A DNA stretch of 64,000 bases, from NCBI GenBank assembly GCA_033977485.1, contig CM066994.1, forward strand, positions 41,751,155 through 41,815,154, read 5' to 3'. Numbering within the stretch: position 1 is the stretch's first letter; every line of letters begins with the position of its first letter. The stretch comes from Hydrangea macrophylla. Its lineage: Eukaryota > Streptophyta > Magnoliopsida > Cornales > Hydrangeaceae. Below the pieces are notes generated by a model. The model had not been told where the DNA came from. It searched no databases and worked only from the letters and a program-made list of their open reading frames with translations. Below, piece after piece: positions 33,097 through 44,663 of this stretch. The translations under genes were made by a program, and so were the position numbers.

Positions 33097-33770
33097 TACT
33101 ACAACAAAAAAACCCTTATTATGACTTTAAAAAAGAGTCATAAAATTATATTTATGACTTTTTTTTAAGCTTTTAAAATAAGTCATAATATTACAGTCAT
33201 AAATAAGTTCGAGTTTGTTAAAAAAGTCATAAATAAATATTACTTTTACAACAGTTCTAAAAAAAAGTCATAAAATATGAATGATTTCAAATTATTTATG
33301 ACTATTTTTTAATTGATACAATCATAAATAATCTTTAAAAAAGTCATAAATAACCTTCCAAACAGTTATAAATAATCTTCAAAAAAAGTCATAAATACCT
33401 TTTAAAAAGTCATAAATAATCTTCAAAAAAGTCATAAATACCTTTAAAACAGTCATAAATAATTTTCAAAAAAGTCATAAATGACTTTTAAAACTGTCAT
33501 AAATAATCTTAAAAAAAGTCACAAACGACCTTTTAAAAAGTCATAAATAATCTTCAAAAAAGTCATAAATAATCTTTAAATAGTCATAAATAATCTTCAA
33601 AATAGTCATAAATAACCTTCAGAAAGTCATAAATAATCTTTAAATAGTCATAAATAATCTTCACAATAGTCATAAATAACTTTTAAAAGTCATAAATAAC
33701 CTTTTAAAAAGTCATAAATAATCACACTATTATTTATGACTTTACTCAAACTATTGCTTATTTATGATTG
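33097..33770 (+). mobile_element. CACTA-like element end with AGTCATAAATAA subterminal repeats
   Basis: It begins TACTACAACAAAAAAAC (CACTA-type terminus with C to T at base 1) and runs into about 20 copies of 'agtcataaataat' spaced 17-36 nt in both orientations ('attatttatgactttt'). This is typical of CACTA subterminal regions. The opposite end and any transposase are not visible. Confidence 0.65.
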
Positions 33771-34270
33771 TTTTTTCTGAAACAGTCATATATAATATAA
33801 AATACATTTTTTAAATAAAAAAAATTTGTTGCTAATCCAATAATAAAAAATTACACAATTCAGATACATCAAAACATGTAACACAATTCAGAATATATAT
33901 ACATATACAAATCAGCTCAAGAACCACATTCAAATATCATCTTTCTTCCAACCAAAATTTTTCATTCATCAATCTAATAATTAGTTATGTACAAGAAAAA
34001 TGTAACAGTAACCACTAAGTATGTATTAAACCAACAAACCAATAATGTGTATGTAACATTGTTAGGAAAAAAAATCAAATTAATGTCTATTTAATTGGGG
34101 CCAAACTGGGAAGGTCCATATCTAGTTACCCGGACAAACAGCCCGGGGACCTATTGGTTACAAACTCTGGACGGGCGTGATCTTTCTCACCCTTGGAATG
34201 TGCAACACCTCCGCAAGTACCATCAGTAACAGTTAGATATGGGTGGATTAACACTGGTTAGGGTACTTGT
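33771..34270. other. Junction region, nothing recognised
   Basis: AT-rich sequence passes into GC-balanced sequence near 34090, which probably marks the truncated left limit of the following Tat-lineage element. Confidence 0.4.
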
Positions 34271-34361
34271 AGCTCCACTTGAGCACTCATTATGATTTTT
34301 CAAAAGCAATAAAACATTTTCTACTTTACATCAAGAAACAACCTTTGTCAATATTCTGTGC

Positions 34362-34535
34362 AAAAAAGCCCTCGGGATCATACCCGAGGTACAAAAGACC
34401 TTGGCTCAAAACCAAGGCACAAAAAGCCCTCGTGATCATCCCCTATGCACCAAAGACCTTGGCCAAAACCTAAGGTAGAAAAGACCTCGGGAACATACCC
34501 GAGGCGTAAAAGACCTCGGGCCTAACCTCGAGGCA
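34362..34535 (+). repeat. Tandem array of short hairpins
   Basis: Five or more units with period about 30-40 nt, each an inverted repeat: 'cctcgggatcatacccgagg', 'ccttggctcaaaaccaagg', 'ccttggccaaaacctaagg', 'cctcgggaacatacccgagg'. The stems covary (CCTCGGG/CCCGAGG against CCTTGG/CCAAGG), so pairing is kept while sequence changes. Confidence 0.8.
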
Positions 34536-35018
34536 CCGGCTTCGCTTAGGCCCAACCAGTGACGGGGGCAAACCCCCTAGGTGGCTGATGATGGCAAGCC
34601 TTAAAAGAACCTGCAATCACCATGTTCCAGGTCAGTTTCCTACGGTCGCCTTCTTCCCATACACCTGTCTTAGCAATATGCTTGGGGGGCAGGGGGACAC
34701 TAGACCCAAACAGGAAATTATACCAGTCACTAACAGGGCTTGGAATCCTAACGTTCTTAAGTGCCTATAGTGGCCAGAGAAAAACCGTTCGGGTAGTAAA
34801 ACAGGACAAACTCATGTAATACACCGGACGGAACCTTTCAGATAGGTTAAGAAGACCAGTTGTTCTACCGATTATGATCCAAAACCATTTACTAAGGCAG
34901 GGAGTTAGATCGGTCAATTAAAAATAAAAAACCGGTCGGATGTTGGCAATCACAAAACAGGCATACAAGTATAAAACAGTTTATGGAAAGGCTGGTCTCA
35001 AGGACCTTTTTCATTAAA

Positions 35019-37214
35019 TTAAAAGACTTTGTACAGCCCGGGGGGCAGTTGTAGTAGCCTCTCCCAAAAAAAAAAGCTACAACACAAAAATACTACAGGT
35101 CGGGGACTAAGAGTCGTCCACCACGACACATCCTCTGTTTCCCCAGCTTCTCCATCTGGGTTAGCTCCTCCTCCCGGGAAAGAGCCCCTGCCCGGGGCAG
35201 CCTCCTCAGCAAGGCGAGCATCAGCAGTAGGGCCCTCATCCGCAGCAGGACCTACATCCCAGTAGTCCGAATCAATCCCCTCGTAGGATGAGATGTCCCA
35301 CTCGGGGTGATCCCGGGATAGCCTGCGTTTGAAATCTTCATAGCCCTGGAAGAAGCCATCGTCAAAAGCTTCCTCCTGGGCTCCCACCGCTGTGGCCTCG
35401 GCCAAGGCTTTCTCTCGTGCCTCCGACGCTGCTGCGTTGGCCCGAGCGGCCTCTAGGCCGGCCAGAGCTGCGCCAAGGCTTAAGGCCAAGCCTTTTACCT
35501 TGTCCTTCTCCACGGCCAGGGCAGTATCCCTAGCCTCCGAGGACGCCCGCTCCTGCAGCAGAGCAACTTTAGCAGAAGTAGCCCTCTCGACCAAAGAGGG
35601 CAGGAAGGACTCAGCCCCGGCGCCCATGCAGCCGACCTGCGAGAAGTGAAAACCGACCGGTCAGTATACAAGCAAAGTTAACAAAATAAATGAAGAACAA
35701 ATAAACAAAGGCAGAAGAGCTCACTATGTGAGAGAGGCTGTACAGCCAGCACTGAAAGACCTCGGGAGACATGTTCGCACACGCCTCCACTTGGCTAGGG
35801 AGCAGACCAGGCTTCACCCGCTCCCTGATCTTGGCCGAGGCAGCCATCAGTGCTATGGCTGGCACCCCCGCCTGCGGGGCATTCTCTTCAACTACCACCA
35901 CGTGGGGAGTTGAGGTCCCCACGGGCTCCAGACGGTTTGCTATTTCGTGCCGGAGCCGCCTCAGCAGACGTTCGCTGCCCGAGGCCTCGGTAGTGGGCCT
36001 TTTTCCTTGTGCCACGGCCAACCGGGCAACAGCAGCAGTAGCAGCAGCAGCGGTAGTGGCTTGCCTTTCCCTCAACTACTCCAAATTCCTCTTTGGGGCC
36101 ATTTCTGCAAAAGGAGAAAATTAAACAGTCAGTAACCAGTAAAGGCGACTAAGGACGACGGCGTGAGACGGCTGAGTCTAAGCAAGTCCGAGCACTTACC
36201 AGGAAGGATTGGGGGGAATATGGGAGCTTCGATGGGCTCGGCTGGGTCGTCAGAAGCTCGGAAATCGCCGGTCCTAGTCAGCACATTCCAGATATTTGTC
36301 GGCTGGTCTGCCAAGCCCCTGATCCTGGCTTGGCACTCCTCGGGAATGCTTGGCGGGTTGGCTGATCCCGCTGCAAAGCAAAATATAAAGCGGTTAGTCT
36401 TGAAATTAAAGCAAAACAAAGAAGAAAGCAAAAGGAGGAACCGGACTGGCTTACCCCTCAACTCTCCAGCCCAGGAAGTCCTCATCTGGATCCCAGGGGC
36501 TGGCTCGCAAAGCCCAATGGTGGACACTTGGAAGAACCTATTCTTCCACCCCTTGTTGTTGCTCGGGCAGTTGACTAAGAGTTTTCTCCCCTGCCGGGCC
36601 CCGAGTGAGAAGAACCCGGCCTCCCCATGTACGGGGAACGGTCGGTGCATTCAGAGGAACTCCTAGACGGTGAGATCGTACCCAAAAACTTGGGGCCATA
36701 GAGAGATGGACCCCATGAGGGACCTCCAACCGTTCGGGGCCAACTGGCCCCGGGCGATCCCCAAGTATATCAGGACGTCCCGGGCAATGGGGTGAAGAGG
36801 GATGCAAAATCCGGCTGCAAGGGTGTCCTTATAAAGTGTGATAAAATCCCTCTGGTAAAGGTGAGCCCCGCCGGTGTTCACAGCCAAGGAGCAGAAGTCC
36901 GGGAGGGCATATCTGTCCCTGATGCGGCCAAGGTCTTGGGAACGTAGGGTGGATGGAATAAATTCGCAGGCGAAGGCTGTTTCAAGGTCGGGCTCCCCTG
37001 GCGTCTCATCGCCAGAACCCCGTAAAACGGAGGCAATGGGGGCCTCCTGGCCGGATTCGCCACTGGACACACAGATAGGAATTATGCCCTCACTCTGGTG
37101 GTCAGACGGAGTAACGGAAGACGGGTCTAGACTGGTATTAGGAGTTCCCGATCGGTACTGCTCGCTCTCTGATCTGGACGCGGAATTGAAGTCAGAATGT
37201 TCTATCTCTGGCAC
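35019..37214 (-). pseudogene. Antisense spliced gene of the Tat element (putative gypsy type transposon domain)
   Basis: Exons (minus) are about 37214-36455, 36370-36200, 36104-35725 and 35636-35019. Each has GT-AG borders and matching phase, with introns of 84-95 bp. The first exon holds the block 'ITLYKDTLAAGFCIPLHPIA' followed by RDVLIYLGIARGQLAPNGW, the hallmark of the plant 'putative gypsy type transposon' domain (Transposase_28). Later exons give an alanine-rich coiled coil ('ERASSEARDTALAVEKDKVK') and an acidic tail ('EGIDSDYWDVGP'). In-frame stops at 36663-36665, 36651-36653 and 36076-36078 make this copy inactive. The 5' exon and start are unresolved; an in-frame stop lies just upstream of 37214. 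Confidence 0.72.
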
Positions 37215-38055
37215 TCCTACCGGGGGTCGAGGAGCAGGCTACGCCCTAGATATGGGTCAGGGACCCCAAGCCAGTGTACAACGGGGGCAAGGTTATTAAC
37301 CTAAAAGGCAAAGAGTAGATGGTCCTTAAAGCAAGGTGGCACTCAGTCAGAACTACCCCGGGAACACCCGCTCGATTCAACTGCCCTATGGTGCCTCCTG
37401 ATTGGAAGAAGGAACAAAACCTGAGAAAGAAAAAGTCCCACTTCCGTTCTAACTTAAGTGGGTTTGTTCTCTCCAGCCTTGCTCAGAAAAGAAGAGAAAA
37501 GGGGAAAGAGAAGGAAAAGAGTGATGAACTGAAGCTAAAAAGGAAAGACTTACAAAGTTTAGCGTAGAAAAGGGCTCGGGAATCTTGCTCGGGACCTTTT
37601 TCGCTCTCAAACTGCTCGATAATGTATCTCTTTGCAGCAAAAAGTTCAAGAAATGGATAAGTATCCTTTATATAGGAACCACGGACGGTTCAGATCCAAA
37701 CAGATCCAAGGGCTCATACACTTTCCTGCCCAAAGTTGCTGACAGCTGTCGCTTCGGCCATGTGAAGCGTCGCCTCAAAAGACGCATGCATTAAATGCAT
37801 GACGAGACGGTTCAGTTACCATGTAAATAGCTCGGTTACTCCCACACTAGCATCGTTGGATCCTGACCAGGCTAGTGGCCAGTTAACACGTGGGAGTGGT
37901 AGGACTCGAGCCCACAGGGCCACTGCTCAGTCCATACCCCGGCTGACCACTATGATCGGTCTCACCCCGGGTAGAGTCCCGACCTCTTACCAGACGATTT
38001 CTCGGGAGCAGTCTTAATTTTCAAACCTCATCTTATGGGACATCACATCAACTTC

Positions 38056-38070
38056 AAAATGGGGGGCAGC
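38056..38070 (+). other. Polypurine tract of the Tat element
   Basis: 'aaaatggggggcag' directly precedes TGATACG, the LTR start. Its strand shows that the element runs left to right, opposite to the gene at 35019-37214. Confidence 0.75.
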
Positions 38071-38690
38071 TGATACGTCCAAAATTTTTAGCTAAAGCCA
38101 GACCACCACGTCAGCAGCGAAGGTCCTGAACTATCCATAATGGGCTCTTGGAGCCATCAATCCCAAGGTCGTTGGTTGTGACCATTCGGGATGTTCACAC
38201 AGCCCGGGCACGCAGTACCGCTGCTCTCCACAAGGCGTAGCTCGACAACCAAACCTCTCAGCAGTTCCCTTATCTAATCAGAAATCTATTAGGAATAGGT
38301 TACAGTTTCCTAAGTAGATTAGGAAACTCCCTAAAATCGTGCAAGATGATTGTAATCAGATTAGCCTTCCAAATCTGTATACTTACCATGTACAGGTGGA
38401 CTCTTACATCTATAAAAGAGACCACATACCCTCTTTACAGGGGATTGCATCCTTAACCAAGAAAGTAGCAGTTTATACTGACTTACCTTCACCCTACGTA
38501 TATACCCGGCCGGTATTACTGGTAGTGCTGCCCACCTTTGTTGGCTCACCAGGCCCACCGGTGATTTGCTAGTAAAGCACTCCGACGTACCACATGGACG
38601 TAGGTCACCTCATTAATGGGGCCGAACCACATACAATTTATTGTGTCTCAATATCTCTCTCTGAATCTCTCTTACCAATTTTTGGCATCA
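38071..38690 (+). repeat. 3' LTR of the Tat element (620 bp)
   Basis: It starts TGATACGTCC after the polypurine tract and ends 'ttttggcatca', typical of Tat-type LTR ends. The next five bases (tcaat) are the candidate target duplication. It contains a promoter-like 'tctataaaagag' at about 38409. Confidence 0.7.
38409..38420 (+). promoter_or_regulatory. TATA box in Tat LTR
   Basis: 'tctataaaagag' within the 620 bp LTR is a canonical plant TATA context about 340 nt from the LTR start. Confidence 0.5.
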
Positions 38691-38741
38691 TCAATGGTTA
38701 ATGACTAGTTACCAATTAAGTGATGGTCCTGCTCATGTGTA

Positions 38742-39310
38742 TGTCACACCCTTCTTGGGAAATACTTTTATATTTAAATTCATAATTGATTTCTGGAAAT
38801 TATTAATGTTGATTAATAATTGTGAATGGAGTTGTCTGAGGTTCAACGGTGGATGTTAACCGAGGGCACGGAAAGTTGGTAATCCATAAAGGATTGGCAC
38901 GATTTAAATGGCACTTATGTGATCAAATATTATTTGACATTAACTGGTATTGTGAATAATGATTTTATCTGTGTAGTGTATGTTCTGGTAGTTTTGATCT
39001 TGTTTAAGATCATATTGAATGTTTTAATATTAACGTGGCTGATACATTGCATAAAAGGTAGGTTATCTAGAATTTCCACGAAAATAGTTTCGGAACGTAA
39101 TTACAAGTCCAAATAGAACTTAGACAAAAACTTTTATGGAATAGAGATTTCTACTCGTGAATCAATAATTGAGACGTTTAAGATGTTTTGGGAGATAATT
39201 AGAAGATTTGAGAACTCGTGGGGAGGTAAACATAATTCTTGACAGTTGTGCTTATATATAGTTAAGTTGAGACATTTTCATAAATATCTTCAAACTCTAA
39301 ATATCTAGGG

Positions 39311-39392
<82 letters not shown>

Positions 39393-40853
39393 AAAGAGAG
39401 AGAAAGGAGATTTCTTTGGCTTCGAGCTTTGCGATGCCAATCGACGACCTTCTGCCCGTTTGTTTTCTTCAAAATTTCATATTCAGACTCCTTGAGGTAA
39501 GAGCTGCATTTTGATACCTCTTAGGCCATGTTTGCCTAAGGTTTACGAAAATCTAATTTTTAGAAATTTAGAGAAAACGCATGTAAACTTGTAGGAATCA
39601 CTTGTAATCAAAGATCCGACATAGAATCAGACTCCTAGTACTTCTCCTGAATTCTTAAGAGTGTAGCTTAAGGTATGAATTCTCAACCTATATTATATAG
39701 GGAATTTTGGGCTTTGAATATTATGTATGAAATTGTGATCCGAGCAAAACTCATGTAGTAATTTAGGCCCATTAATCTTACAGCAAATACGTATAAAAAG
39801 CATGGTGATATGATTATGTGAGCATGCTATATGTCTATGTGGGTCAAAGGGGAGTTTGGTACAAATTCATCTGGGGGTAAGCTTCTCGATGTTTGAGGAT
39901 TTGTAGCGACGGCTACTGTGCATAGTTTGGGAGAAGGCCCGGCCAGGGCACTATGCATGGTTTGGGAGAAGGCCCAGCCAAGGCACAGAATGTGTGGGAA
40001 GGAGAAGGCATTCCATGGCATTAATTTCATTTACCGGATGAATGCGCAGCACTCAGCCCACAGACTAATTGACTTGTGTGATGTTTAAAGCATGAATTTC
40101 CATATATGCATATATTTAGAATTATGCACTCAATATATATTGAGTAGTGGAGACTTACTTCATTGCAGGTGAGAAGAAAAAGGGAAAGAAGAAGCGAGAA
40201 GATTGAAGCCGATGAGATGCTAGGAACGTCTCTTGTTTATATTTTGTTTTTCCATTTCAATATTGTAATAAGAATTCTGAGAATTTGTTGTAAGTTAACT
40301 TGAATTTTGGAATGGATTTGTAGTATTGTAATCCTCTTGTAATTATACTTTAAAGGTGTTGGAATTCAAATAGAACCTTTTTGGAATAAGTTTGACGTGT
40401 GTATTTAGACTTGGTGGAGAATTGTTAAGCCTTGTAAGTGGAAATTCTACAGATTGTACAGGAATAGGGGAAAATGGTCGACTGGCCTGGGATCACAATC
40501 GACTGTATCCACATTTTTAAGAAAAATTCCTTTGCAATTTCAGAATATCAGTTGACTGGGTCTAAAAAATAATCGACTGAAATGTGCTTCAAAATTAGAC
40601 TTTCTGTTGGATCAAAGTCCACTAGACTGGAAATTTGATACCCCAGTCAACTGGACATGGGAGACAGTCAACTGGATTATGGATGAGAGGTTGGACTCTA
40701 TAAGTGTTTCAAATGAGGAAAACTTTTTATAACTCCAAATTCTGTTGATTTCACCTATGTTATTCCGCTGCTATAACATTGTAAATGAGTTGGTTGAGTC
40801 TTGGTGGCGTGCCACGTGTCCTATTTCCGTGCGTAGCGAGATGGGTGGTGACA
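38742..40853 (+). repeat. 5' LTR of a Tekay-like Ty3/gypsy element
   Basis: It begins TGTCACACCC and ends 'gggtggtgaca', followed by a primer site at 40859. This is the standard layout of Tekay/Del LTRs; the length is 2112 bp. It contains a TATA-like 'tatatata' at 39253, a long (GA)n(G)n tract (39312-39392) and a duplicated 'gtttgggagaaggcccggcc' block near 39925-39980. No matching 3' LTR is in the window. Confidence 0.72.
39312..39392 (+). repeat. (GA)n followed by G-run
   Basis: About 36 GA repeats end in a run of about ten G in the LTR. It is a likely hotspot of length variation and assembly error. Confidence 0.95.
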
Positions 40854-40858
40854 TTTAT

Positions 40859-40870
40859 TGGTGTCAGAGC
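40859..40870 (+). other. Primer-binding site
   Basis: TGGTGTCAGAGC, five bases after the LTR end, resembles the initiator-Met tRNA primer site with one change. Confidence 0.7.
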
Positions 40871-42945
40871 AATAGGTAACAAAACTTTGAGAACGTCGAT
40901 CGAGTGGAATGTTGAGTGAATTGGAGTATGCTTTAGAATACATTCACATATAGTAGAGATGTTTGATGCATATGGTATGTTGTTATACATACTTGATCAC
41001 ATTTATTGTCATACATGCATAGAATTTATGCAGTGAGATTGACAAGATTGTGAAACTATGGACGGTAGACCTTGTGTGGTGACACGAGGGAGAGATAATA
41101 TCTTGGTAGTGATGAATAGTTAGATTTTCTAAGCAAAAATAAAATGATTTCTTTTTGGATCAAACCGATAAATGTTTGAAACGGTAGTAACGAGTGTCCT
41201 ATTGGGGGATGTAACCGAGAACGGAGTTTGAGTAGTGATTGTCAGAGGAGATTTCCTTTTAGTTCACATAGACAATGAAAGTGATTGTTCGTGTTGAGTT
41301 TGGGATTGGGATTGATTGATAAGAGTTCTACTTCAGACATGGGTTAAACATCGTGACGTGAGAGAATAGAGATGAACAGTTGGATTTTATGACAGGAAGA
41401 TAGTCCAACATCATGTATTGCTCGTGTATGGGATAGGTGAGGAATCTCTCACCTTATCTTACGATGTTATCCTACGGTGTATTCGTATGGGTTGTCTTAT
41501 GGTGCTACCTTATGGTATATACGATGCATGTCAGTAGTTGAAGAATCTTTCAACTTATTGTACGTAATTGGGATGATTGGATGGTTGAGGAATCTCTTAA
41601 CCTATCTTACGGTATGTATGGGATGGTTAAGGAATCTCTCAACCTATCTTACGGTAATATCTCAGCGGCTTGTGAGTATCATGATTGTTGAGGAATCTCT
41701 CAATTGAACCTGGCCTCAAATGATCGTAGTACCATAGTGGATTTAGATGTGATAGGAGGATTAGTAGTGAAAGCTACCGGATTGATGGTGTAAGTGGAAA
41801 GTTGGTATTTGAGGATTGATCTGAGACGAGAGGTTAGGAATGGAAATGATAGAGTATGCTTGAATAACTTGAAGCTACAGCTGGTGGAAGCATAGTTGAT
41901 GGTAAAATCCTGGAGTAGTGTTTAGACGGGTTGATCATACATTCGTGAATATAGTGATAAGGATTGAAGGATGACGAATGATAATGAAGGATGGCATAGT
42001 TCAGAGAAGAAATTGTAGAATTCCTTGACGGAAGATAAATGGATGGAAAGGAATAATAGTAAGATTTCTTTGGTGTCCTAAGTAGTGAGTCAAACGAAAT
42101 AGAATAAAGGAAGTAAGAATATGAGATTAGAAGTAAAAGATAAGTGTGATTAATTGCATGATAAGAGGTCCAGAGGACTGAAATTGATATTTGGATATCA
42201 TAAAGATAAGAGGATCTTAGTAGAGAATCATGTAGAGGAAGTTATTGTTACAGAGAGTGGTAGTACGGGAACCTTAAACCCAATTTTTGAACGCATTTCA
42301 AAATAAAACGAAAAACTTTTTAATGCTTTTAAAACATTGTTGAGTGTTTAATGTGAGTTGTTATCAACAGAACGCTAGAGTACGACAACTATTACGACAC
42401 CGAACAAGAGCGATTGTGGAAATGGATAAAGGGTAAGGAGACTTTGGGTAAGTCAATATAGAAGGTTAAAAATATAAATTGGTAAGATGAAGCTTTGATG
42501 AGTAAGTGAACGGGAACGGTAAGAGTGGGACGAAGAGTTGGTAGTACGTTGAGTACATTATCGGATATGATGGTAGGAATGTAAAGCGGGTAGAGGACAA
42601 TGGTAGATGCAATGGAATGCTACCTCAGTTGTCCTGGATTCCAACAGGGTTGGAAGACTTTGAGAATGTCATATTTCATCCCGAAATGAATTTTAAAGTG
42701 TTTAAAATATTTTAAAATATAACTATTGTCGGAATAAGAAAAGTGGTAATAGATACTTGTGATAAGGTATCAAGTAGACTTTGGAAGTCGGGTATAGTGG
42801 AATGATATGGTATGCTTAGCTCTTGGGACGCAATGGTGTTTGTCGAACGAATGATTTCTACGTGAGCAGATTGTGAACTTAGAAATTCTAAAGTAAGGAG
42901 TTGGTAAAGTGTTGTACACCTGGACTTAGTGAGTTAGAGGTAGTG
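40871..42945 (+). mobile_element. Internal region of the Tekay-like element, non-coding
   Basis: No gag or pol domain is seen in any frame. The sequence is repetitive, with 'gaggaatctctcaacctatc' units at about 41430-41705 and scattered 'aaatgaattttaaagtgttt' phrases. It may be a non-autonomous derivative or the untranslated gag leader region of a truncated element. Confidence 0.5.
41430..41705 (+). repeat. Tandem repeat around GAGGAATCTCTCAACCTATC
   Basis: Five diverged copies of a unit combine 'ttgaggaatctctca' with 'tatcttacggtat' at irregular spacing of about 50-65 nt. Confidence 0.65.
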
Positions 42946-43641
42946 TGTCACACCCCAACCCGCCTCGGCGAGTTAGGACATGTGTAACAAAGCCCACACA
43001 CCCAACTTATACTAATCATTAAGAAAATTATGATTTAGACTCCATTAAAGAACTTTCTTGACACAAAACAGCCCCAAGGGCAAAATGGTCATTAATAAAG
43101 TAAAGCAAATTTTATACCAAAAGATAGGTCTTTAGTCCCTGTTCCAACGCAATAAAGGGCAAGAAAATGGCGTCGAAGAAACCGTCGCCGACTTGGAGCT
43201 CTCGTTCTCTCTCATTCTCTATAAATTGCTGCTGTGTTTTATGCTTAAGACACATATGCTGTAAATGCATATGTGTTGGCACAACTTTGCTTTATTTCTG
43301 TTTACCTCCCCCAACTTTCTTTAAGCTTTATTATGAAACCCCCATGTTAATTATGTTAAATACCCACCTTTTCTAAATAAATTTAGTCTAAGTCCCGTGT
43401 TGTAATGCCTGTATTTTAATTTCAGATATTAAACATTATTTAATATTAATGTATTCGAATTTCTATCTAAATTTTTCGGTGCCATAATTATTTTTTCCCC
43501 CAAATTACATGTTTACTTTGTTTGCGCATTTTACCGGAGCATGAGCATGTGCATTTTTTCACGTCGTCACAGTTGACATCAGAATTATTTTAGTTAATAC
43601 TTGCATTATTTTGCATTCGGACCCATAATTAGACCCGTACA
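42946..43641 (+). repeat. LTR fragment of another Tekay-type element
   Basis: It begins TGTCACACCCCAACCCGCCT, a typical Tekay-type LTR start that differs from the LTR at 38742 after the first ten bases. It is interrupted at 43641 by the hAT element and resumes at 47540. Its right end is not identified. Confidence 0.5.
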
Positions 43642-43979
43642 TAGTGGTGTCAAACGGACCGGGCCGGGCTCGGTCAAAGCGGGCCTAACCGGGCTAGAGG
43701 GCCGGGCCGGGCCGGGCCTCACCTAAAATCGGGCCGGGCCGGGCCGGGCTTGGGAAGGGAGGGGGGATGTCCGCCCCGGACCGGTGGCCCGGCTCACTAG
43801 GGCCGGGCCGGGCCGGGCTCATGGACGGGCTCATGGACGGGCTCGTGGACAGGTTCGTGGACGGGCCGGGCCGGGCCGGAGTTTTGGGGGGGGGGGTGGG
43901 GAAGTTTTAAATTTTAAAGTTTAATATTTGGGAATTGGGGGGAGTTTTTACTTTTACTCTTTTTTTTTCTTATATGTTT

Positions 43980-44530
43980 AGTTTATGCATTAATGATTAG
44001 TGATTACAAAAAAAAAGTTTGTTTAACAAAAAAAATAAATAAATAATATCTATTATTCAATAAAAATTAATGAGATTACTATTATTTGATATTTAAAAAT
44101 TATAGTCTAATAAAAAATAAAGATTACTTATCATAAATTGTACAATAAAAAGTAAAGATTTATTCATTAATGATTAGTGATTACTAAAAAAAGTTCATTA
44201 AAAAAAAAGTAAAGAATAATTATTATTCAATAAAAATTAAAGAGATTACTAGTATTTAATATTTAAAAATTATAGTCTAATAAAAAATAAAGATTATTAT
44301 CAGTAATTTCAATAATTTGTATAATAAAAAGCAAAGATTTATTCATTAATGATTAGTGATTACTAAAAGTCTAAAAAAAGTTCATTAAAAAAAATAGTAA
44401 AGAATTTTTATTATTCAATAAAAATTAAAGAGATTACTAGTATAATTAGTATTTGATATTTAAAATTATAGTCTAATAAAAAATAAAGATTACTTATCAT
44501 TAATTTGTATAATAAAAAGTAAAGATTACA
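43980..44530 (+). repeat. Three tandem copies of about 179 bp inside the hAT element
   Basis: The unit starting 'ttaatgattagtgattac' recurs at about 43988, 44167 and 44346, each with 'aataaaaattaaagagatta' and 'tatagtctaataaaaaataa'. It lies downstream of the transposase. Confidence 0.85.
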
Positions 44531-44663
44531 TTTTACAGAATTGGATTTTTTTTTTTAAAAGCCGTTCACAGTTTATACTCATGCGGGCCAGGAGTATTAC
44601 AATTGATTTGTTTGGAACTAAATGATCTTCAACTCTCATATTCATTCTTCAATTCTTCATTCT

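Larger units (their letters stand above)
34100..38690 (+). mobile_element. 3' part of a Tat-lineage Ty3/gypsy element with antisense gene
   Basis: The segment ends in a polypurine tract (38056-38070) and a 620 bp LTR (38071-38690), which fixes plus-strand polarity. Between its truncated left side and the LTR lie a tandem hairpin array (about 34362-34535) and a spliced gene on the opposite strand (35019-37214). No gag, RT or integrase is left. Extra antisense ORFs between integrase and 3' LTR are known for the Tat lineage. The left boundary is approximate. Confidence 0.65.
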
